NCBI GenBank assembly: GCA_018613035.1 | Contig: JAGGRA010000039.1 | Coordinates: 1-64,000, forward strand | DNA: 64,000 bases | Direction of reading: 5' to 3' | Source: Pseudomonas sp. ISL-84 | Lineage (GTDB): Bacteria; Bacillota; Bacilli; Bacillales; Cytobacillaceae | Shown: one piece after another, positions 58,780 through 64,000 of the stretch | Layout of the letters: each line of letters begins with the position of its first letter | Position numbering within the stretch: the stretch's first letter is position 1 | Program-made: the position numbers and the translations under genes | Notes under the pieces: model-generated | Told to the model about the DNA's origin: nothing | The model's input: only the letters and a program-made list of their open reading frames with translations | Database searches by the model: none

Positions 58780-60117
58780 TTGTACAAAGTAATCATGACC
58801 TCTCTGATCTTTGTGCTATTAGTCTTATCATTTTTAGTAAGTGAGCCATACTCATTCATGATTATTGTGCTATTATCCGTTTTAATGTTTATAACAGAAG
58901 CAATCCCTCCCGTTATAACCGGCTTTGGTATTGTTATTCTCCTGTTTCTTCTTTCTCCAAGTGAGGAACAGGCATTAGCCGTATACGGATTTCATTCACC
59001 GATCATTTTCTTTTTAATTTCTGTCACAGGGATAGGAATTGCCATCTCCAAATCCGGCCTTGGAGGCTGGTTTTTATTTAGTTTTGAAAAAACTGTTTTG
59101 AATTATCCCAGAATGCCGGTACCAGTTCTTTTAATGCTCGCTTTTTTGCCGCTCTCTTTGCTTCTGCCTTCGTCCATTACTCGTAATGCTATGCTGCTCC
59201 CATTATTAAAAAACTTTATACATAATGAACGGCTATGGGAAGGGAGAAGAATATACTTAATGCTGGGGCTCATAAATCCAATGGCTTCCTCTGCTTTCCT
59301 AACGGGGGGGATGTCTGCAATTGTTACAGCAAGTCTGATTGGCGGGATCAGTTGGGGAGAATGGTTTATTTTAATGGCTTTCCCTTATTATTTAATGATG
59401 CTATCCGGCCTGCTTTACATATTATTTAGATTTCCGCTAAAAAACTTGAAGAAGGTCTCCCTTAAACCAACAATAAAGCCGAGCATGAAGAAAGTCTTAG
59501 CTAAGGATGATTGGGTACTCTTATCCGTCCTTATTTTAGTAGTTGTTTTATGGATAACGGATAAGTGGCACATGCTAAATCCTGCAGTACCGGCATTAAT
59601 CGGGTTGGTAATGATTTTCCTTTTTACTGACAGCTTGAATTTGGACGATCTCAAAGCATCATCTATTTGGGAAAACACCATCATTATAGGCTCGTTACTA
59701 TCTTTGATTGAAGCTCTAAATCGTTATGGAGTATTGGATTTGGCAAGCTACTTCATTACTGAAAATATAGGAAATGGCGTGCCAGAGAATGTTCTTATTA
59801 TATGCTGTATTATTTTGACGGTTATTTTCAACCTGTTTATTCCAAATATCACTGTTTGTGTTACATTCCTTGTTCCTTTATATATTGGACTCGCACATAA
59901 CCTGCAAATGAATCCTGTTGTTTTTGGATTACTGGCTGCATTAACAGTCGACTGCATAAAGTTTTATCCGGCCCAATCTACACCGCTTCTAATGGTTTAT
60001 GACCGAAGTGTATTTTCACCAAAAGATGTTTTTGATATGGGACTATTTTTATTTATCACTCTGCTTATAGGAGTGTTTCTTTTAATTTTGCCATATTGGA
60101 AGCTGGTAGCTGCATAA
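58780..60117 (+). CDS. SLC13 (DASS) family permease
   Basis: A 445-residue integral membrane protein with about eleven helices. It resembles the SLC13/DASS (CitT/SdcS) organic-anion group: LSLLLPSSITRNAMLLPLL and GLINPMASSAFLTGGMSAIV occupy the re-entrant SNT-type regions, with the second half as a mirror (FNLFIPNITVCVTFLVPLYI). Substrates of such carriers are dicarboxylates, citrate or sulfate. TTG start with AAAGGGGGGAG. Situated with a convergent MFS gene and, beyond it, CoA-metabolism genes; the transported acid may feed that pathway. Uncertain in detail. Confidence 0.82.
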   Translation: MYKVIMTSLIFVLLVLSFLVSEPYSFMIIVLLSVLMFITEAIPPVITGFGIVILLFLLSPSEEQALAVYGFHSPIIFFLISVTGIGIAISKSGLGGWFLFSFEKTVLNYPRMPVPVLLMLAFLPLSLLLPSSITRNAMLLPLLKNFIHNERLWEGRRIYLMLGLINPMASSAFLTGGMSAIVTASLIGGISWGEWFILMAFPYYLMMLSGLLYILFRFPLKNLKKVSLKPTIKPSMKKVLAKDDWVLLSVLILVVVLWITDKWHMLNPAVPALIGLVMIFLFTDSLNLDDLKASSIWENTIIIGSLLSLIEALNRYGVLDLASYFITENIGNGVPENVLIICCIILTVIFNLFIPNITVCVTFLVPLYIGLAHNLQMNPVVFGLLAALTVDCIKFYPAQSTPLLMVYDRSVFSPKDVFDMGLFLFITLLIGVFLLILPYWKLVAA

Positions 60118-60150
60118 CTTTATATGCAATTGACCTCTGGTTTTGAAAAT

Positions 60151-61374
60151 TTATCCAGCGAATGTACTTGTTTTTACTGAAGGAGTGTTTTTTTCTCTAT
60201 GGATCATAAAGGTGGAAACAATCAAACAGAAAGAAACGATAACCCAGGAAATGCTAAAGCTTGAAAAAGTATCTTTTGTCCATCCAAAAAAGAGCGGAAA
60301 TAAAAATATTCCCAAATAGGTAAAAGTCAAACTAACACCGCTGGATACTGCTGCCGTTTGATCTCCGCCATATTCTATAATTGCGGCTTGATATATTCCA
60401 TTCCATCCGCTTATCGTAAAGCCAAGAATGATAGTTAGCAATATTATTAAAATGGAAGGGATCCTAAAGAAAGGAGTGAGGGATAAAAATACAAGAGAAC
60501 CTGATGAAAGAATTCCTATCAATGTAAGTATTTTTCGTTTATCACCCATACGGTCGCTTGCTGCACCCCAAATCACTCTCCCGATTGCCCCCGAAGCTTG
60601 GGAGAGGGCAAGCAGAACACTGGAAGCAGCTACGGAATATTTTAAATCTAAATTTAAGAACAGAACCAGATACATAAAATACGAAAATTGGGCACCTACA
60701 AAGAAAAAAGATAGGATGCTTAATCGTACAAGCCTGGAATTTTTAAAGAAAACCCTTATATTTTTTAAGTGGCTCTGACTGTCTCCCCTATCAGAACTTG
60801 CAGGATAGTCTTTAAGAATATGCAAAAAATATAGTGAGAAGCACGCCACAAGTGCACCTCCAATAAAAAGTGAAATTCTCCAATTAAACACAAAAGCAAG
60901 CTTTGGAAGCAATAAGGCTGTCAATACTCCTCCTAATGTTACCCCCATTTGCTTTACACTCATGACAAAACCGCGGACCTCCATCGGAAATTCCTGTGTG
61001 ATCAATAGATTTATAGCAGGATTAATTAAGCTGTAGCCCATTCCGGCAATTGCCAATAAGAAGAGCATGATCCAAACAGAATGGGTGAGTGTGCTCAACA
61101 TAATGAAGACTCCAATAATTAAAAGTGAAAAAACAATTGATTTTTGTATTCCTAAAAAATAGATTATTTGACCTGTGAAAAATGAAAAAATAATACAGCC
61201 CAGATAAAAGGAAGCCATTAATAAACCCATGAAAAAGGCCGAAAGCTCCATATCCGTAACAATGAAACTCGACAGCGGGGGTAATGTTAATACTCCAAAA
61301 GCTGATATTGTCTGGGCAAAAAGCGGATTAAACAAAGTTATCTTTGGGTAGGCTGCAAGTTTTCCGTTCCTCAC
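60151..61374 (-). CDS. MFS transporter
   Basis: A 407-residue major facilitator with about twelve membrane helices. The start is taken as GTG at 61374 because AAAGGACGG lies upstream; the longer ORF has no ribosome-binding site. Characteristic are RVIWGAASDRMGDKRKI (motif A) near residue 255 and a gene order divergent from a CoA-metabolism cluster. The type (oxalate:formate, aromatic acid or other) cannot be set from sequence. It probably imports or exports a substrate of the cluster at 61.5-64 kb. Confidence 0.85.
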   Translation of the reverse strand: MRNGKLAAYPKITLFNPLFAQTISAFGVLTLPPLSSFIVTDMELSAFFMGLLMASFYLGCIIFSFFTGQIIYFLGIQKSIVFSLLIIGVFIMLSTLTHSVWIMLFLLAIAGMGYSLINPAINLLITQEFPMEVRGFVMSVKQMGVTLGGVLTALLLPKLAFVFNWRISLFIGGALVACFSLYFLHILKDYPASSDRGDSQSHLKNIRVFFKNSRLVRLSILSFFFVGAQFSYFMYLVLFLNLDLKYSVAASSVLLALSQASGAIGRVIWGAASDRMGDKRKILTLIGILSSGSLVFLSLTPFFRIPSILIILLTIILGFTISGWNGIYQAAIIEYGGDQTAAVSSGVSLTFTYLGIFLFPLFFGWTKDTFSSFSISWVIVSFCLIVSTFMIHREKNTPSVKTSTFAG

Positions 61375-61558
61375 AAAGATCCGTCCTTTCTTAAAGAAAA
61401 ATCGAAACAACAAACTAAATAACAATTAAATTTTAGAAAATATCTATATAATATTGAATTATATTTATATATATAATAATATAAAAACAAAGTTAATTTC
61501 AAACATTCTAAAAATTCTAACTTAAATAATCGTATTCTCATAAGGAAGTGCTTCAATA

Positions 61559-62002
61559 TTGGGTAATATAGATCATATTGTTTTCGCTGTGAAAGACCTG
61601 GAAAAAAGCAAGCAGCTCTTTTCGACCATTTTTAAAGGAAAATTTATAAAAGAAATAGATTTGCCGGAACAAAATGCCCGTGCTGCGTATTTTTTATTGG
61701 GAGAAGTGATAATTGGTTTTGAGACACCTTTGAGTTGCGAGGGGGATGTATACAAATTCCTGGAAAAGAAAGGAGAAGGCTTGCACCATATCGCATTCAA
61801 AATTGAAGACTCCGAAGAGTTACATAACAGCTTACTGGAAAATGAAGTTAACATTATTGGTTCTAAAGAGAATCATGGTGTAAAGAAGGAGTTTTTCACC
61901 CATCCAAAAAGCTCACTTGGCTTGCTGCTGCAGCTAATCGAATGGGAGCATCCATATAAAGATTCATTGGAAAAGAGAATTGAGATTCTTGGAGATGAAT
62001 AA
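61559..62002 (+). CDS. methylmalonyl-CoA epimerase-like VOC protein
   Basis: A 147-residue vicinal-oxygen-chelate (VOC) protein resembling methylmalonyl-CoA epimerase. GNIDHIVFAVKDLEKSKQLF begins it, with metal-ligand histidine H6 and a histidine in GEGLHHIAFKI (near residue 79), and a C-terminal glutamate in HPKSSLGLLLQLIEW as the fourth ligand. TTG start with AAGGAAG upstream. The acyl-CoA dehydrogenase gene starts 25 bp downstream of its stop. It may epimerise a 2-methyl-branched acyl-CoA, which would fit an acyl-CoA dehydrogenase and acyl-CoA synthetase in the same operon. Confidence 0.8.
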   Translation: MGNIDHIVFAVKDLEKSKQLFSTIFKGKFIKEIDLPEQNARAAYFLLGEVIIGFETPLSCEGDVYKFLEKKGEGLHHIAFKIEDSEELHNSLLENEVNIIGSKENHGVKKEFFTHPKSSLGLLLQLIEWEHPYKDSLEKRIEILGDE

Positions 62003-62027
62003 AAGACTTATAGAAAGGTTTGATTAT

Positions 62028-63251
62028 ATGAATTTTGAATTAAGCAATGAAAATTTACAAGTGAAAAACATGGCTAAAGCCATTGCTGAAAAGGAGATTT
62101 TAGAGAATGTAAAATACTTTGAGCAAGAAAGAAGATTCCCGAAGGAAATATTACAGAAAATGGGAGCAGCTGGATTATTTGGAGCCTGTTTTCCGGAAAA
62201 GTATGGCGGATCGGAAATGGGTTTTCTGAACTTAGCCATTATTGCAGAGGAAATTTCTAAAGCCCATCCTTCTTTTGGATACGCTTTCAATATGCAGGCG
62301 ATGACTTGTCCTTTCACAATTTTAAATTGGGGAACAGAGGAGCAAATTCAGAAATATGTTCCCGATTTAATAAAAGCCAATCTCATTGGTATGTTTGCTC
62401 TTACAGAATCAGGCGGGGGGTCTGACCCAGCCGGATCCATGAAGACGACTGCACGTTTAGAGGGCAATGAATATGTAATCAATGGATCAAAGACATGGAT
62501 TACTTTTGCGAACGAAGCAGACGTTGGAGTCCTTTTTGCTAAAACGGACATGAAAGCAGGCCACAAAGGGATCTCAGCATTTATTATTGAAACAAACCGC
62601 CCTGGTTTTACCGCCAAACCCATAGAGATTAGCTCTTTGGGCCACATGATGAGAAGCTGCGAAGTGTTTTTAGAAGATTACCGGATCCCGAAAGAAAATC
62701 TTCTTGGGAAAGAAGGCGAAGGATTTAAAATTGCCATGAATGCACTGGATTACGGGAGGCTTACTGTTTCATCCCGTCTTGTTGGAATTGCGCAGGGGTG
62801 TGTAGATGAATCTATTAAATACTGTAATGAAAGATTAGTAGGCGGGAACCCGATTGGCGAATACCAGATGATCAAGCATTTGATTGCAGACATGGTTGTT
62901 GAAACAGATGCAGCGAGACTCCAAACTTATAGAAGTGCCTACTTGAAGGACAAAGGTGAAACGGCTACAAGGGAAAGCTCTTATGCCAAATATTTTGCCT
63001 CAGAAGTAGCTGCCAAAGTCTCCAGGAACGCTTTAGAAATCTTTGGAGGCAATGGTATATCAGATGAATACCCCATTATGAAATATGTAAATTACGCAAA
63101 TATGCTTCATTTCGGTGAAGGTTCTGCTAATATTCAGCGAATCCTCATTGCTAATGATGCTTTAGGAATAAAAAATGCAAACAGGCATCATATTGAACGA
63201 AGGTTTGCACTAAGCAGTGATATTACAGATGAGAAAAAAGTACGTTTATGA
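62028..63251 (+). CDS. acyl-CoA dehydrogenase
   Basis: A 407-residue FAD acyl-CoA dehydrogenase, which oxidises acyl-CoA to 2-enoyl-CoA and gives electrons to an ETF. Family signatures are GMFALTESGGGSDPAGSMKTTA, YVINGSKTWITFANEADV and GIAQGCVDESIKYC. C-terminal EIFGGNGISDEYPIMKYV is followed by LHFGEGSANIQRILIA, whose glutamate aligns with the base of several family members. The ATG at 62028 is preferred (GAAAGG nine bases upstream). Substrate chain is unknown; the neighbouring VOC epimerase and ADP-forming CoA ligase suggest a short branched or unusual acid. Confidence 0.92.
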   Translation: MNFELSNENLQVKNMAKAIAEKEILENVKYFEQERRFPKEILQKMGAAGLFGACFPEKYGGSEMGFLNLAIIAEEISKAHPSFGYAFNMQAMTCPFTILNWGTEEQIQKYVPDLIKANLIGMFALTESGGGSDPAGSMKTTARLEGNEYVINGSKTWITFANEADVGVLFAKTDMKAGHKGISAFIIETNRPGFTAKPIEISSLGHMMRSCEVFLEDYRIPKENLLGKEGEGFKIAMNALDYGRLTVSSRLVGIAQGCVDESIKYCNERLVGGNPIGEYQMIKHLIADMVVETDAARLQTYRSAYLKDKGETATRESSYAKYFASEVAAKVSRNALEIFGGNGISDEYPIMKYVNYANMLHFGEGSANIQRILIANDALGIKNANRHHIERRFALSSDITDEKKVRL

Positions 63252-63357
63252 ATCGATAAATAGCCGTTCTGTATTAAAAAAGAGCATAGGTTTCCCAATG
63301 AGCAACACGAATATAAAAGAATTTCAATTTTTAAAGTGATTAGAAAGGATATCCTTT

Positions 63358-64000
63358 ATGACAGCTATACAGCATATCATTAACATTTCAAAGGAAGAAA
63401 AAAGAGCAGTTCTTACGGAGATAGAGTCGAAACAAATTCTTCGGCATATAGGAATTCCAGTTCCGGATTTTCGACTGGCAAGATCTGCTGATGAAGCCGT
63501 TGAGCAGGCAAAATATATCGGTTTTCCTTTAGTGTTAAAAATTGTTTCGCCTGACATCGTTCATAAGTCTGATGCTAAAGGGGTAATTCTTAATATCCAA
63601 GACGAGCAGCAACTGAGAAATGCTTATAAAGAGATTATGATAAATGCAAATGAATATAATTCAGATGCGAAAATAATAGGGGTATCCATTCAGCAAATGG
63701 TAAGCGGCGATAAAGAAGTTATTATAGGCATGAACCGTGATGATGTTTTTGGTCCAGTCCTATTATTTGGGGCAGGTGGAATCTTTGTTGAAGTACTTAA
63801 GGATGTAACTTTAAAAGTACTGCCTTTAGCAGAAAAGGATATTGATAACATGTTTACTGAAATTAAGGCGAACAAAATACTCACAGGGTTTAGGGGTACT
63901 TTGCCTGCTGATTCTTCAAGCTTAAAGGCCATCATAAAAAAAGTGGCAGAATTATCTTCTAATTTCCCTGAAATTTCTGAACTTGAATTAAATCCTGTGA
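63358..64000 (+). CDS. acetate--CoA ligase family/ADP-forming acyl-CoA synthetase (ATP-grasp), partial
   Basis: The open frame from ATG 63358 (after GAAAGGATATCC) runs to the window edge with no stop; 214 residues are visible. It is the ATP-grasp half (beta-like domain) of an ADP-forming acyl-CoA synthetase: ILRHIGIPVPDFRLARSADEA, ATP-binding FPLVLKIVSPDIVHKSDAKGVI, QQMVSGDKEVIIGMNRDDVFGPV, LLFGAGGIFVEVLKD and ISELELNPV. The remaining half lies beyond the edge. It should activate a carboxylic acid to its CoA ester or make ATP from one, supplying the acyl-CoA dehydrogenase encoded upstream. Confidence 0.85.
   Translation, partial: MTAIQHIINISKEEKRAVLTEIESKQILRHIGIPVPDFRLARSADEAVEQAKYIGFPLVLKIVSPDIVHKSDAKGVILNIQDEQQLRNAYKEIMINANEYNSDAKIIGVSIQQMVSGDKEVIIGMNRDDVFGPVLLFGAGGIFVEVLKDVTLKVLPLAEKDIDNMFTEIKANKILTGFRGTLPADSSSLKAIIKKVAELSSNFPEISELELNPV

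Overview
The window looks like a chromosomal segment of a low-GC, aerobic, endospore-forming Bacillaceae member (Bacillus/Cytobacillus/Mesobacillus type). This rests on strong AGGAGG ribosome-binding sites, a YyaC-type spore protein, a GerA germinant-receptor subunit, a probable endospore-appendage subunit, a Bacillus-type nas operon with TnrA boxes, and LtaS. No rRNA, tRNA, CRISPR array, prophage or complete transposase-bearing IS was found. The genus is inference.

Layout. (1) 1-6.2 kb: tandem repeat, an RNPP-like TPR regulator, acetamidase/formamidase plus an EamA exporter, a secreted M14 carboxypeptidase, and the sporulation gene yyaC. (2) 6.2-26.2 kb: a large catabolic region of unknown substrate. 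It holds two paralogous FCD-type GntR regulators, two putative permeases, an aspartate-dehydrogenase-like enzyme, two [2Fe-2S] ferredoxins, a creatininase-family amidohydrolase, a heme-oxygenase-like (PqqC/TenA-type) diiron protein, an aldehyde dehydrogenase, a GlcG-like protein, paired chromate-transporter-type proteins, RidA, an MBL-fold hydrolase, an M42 peptidase, a hydroxypyruvate-isomerase-like protein and a 3-hydroxyisobutyrate-dehydrogenase-like protein. A recurring operator-like sequence, TTGGTATACAA, lies in front of most transcription units between 6.2 and 20.9 kb, including a 28-codon micro-gene at 12917. (3) 26.4-30 kb: lysozyme-like wall enzyme and lipoteichoic acid synthase. (4) 30-41.6 kb: nitrate assimilation (transporter, nasB, nasC, nasD, nasE, uroporphyrinogen-III synthase-like, nasF), with a TnrA box before each divergent arm. 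(5) 41.7-49.9 kb: LacI-controlled alpha-glucoside uptake and hydrolysis (binding lipoprotein, two permeases, two GH13 alpha-glucosidases). (6) 50-58.8 kb: a frameshifted yqjF-like gene, an FMN glutamate-synthase-like protein, an orphan GerA subunit, a TetR/MFS drug-efflux pair, an FbpA-like small protein and an Ena-like spore protein. (7) 58.8-64 kb: SLC13 and MFS transporters with a VOC epimerase, an acyl-CoA dehydrogenase and an ADP-forming acyl-CoA synthetase that runs off the edge.

At least nine copies of a palindromic MITE-like repeat (inner GTTGATT...AATCAAC, with two alternative kinds of outer inverted repeat) sit between genes, some inside operons. Separate arrays of 51-52 bp and of about 20 bp direct repeats also occur between genes.

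How genes work together: in the central region, ferredoxin plus diiron protein plus aldehyde dehydrogenase plus amidohydrolase/RidA suggests oxidative breakdown of a nitrogen-containing compound under GntR control. That is inference; the substrate cannot be read from sequence.
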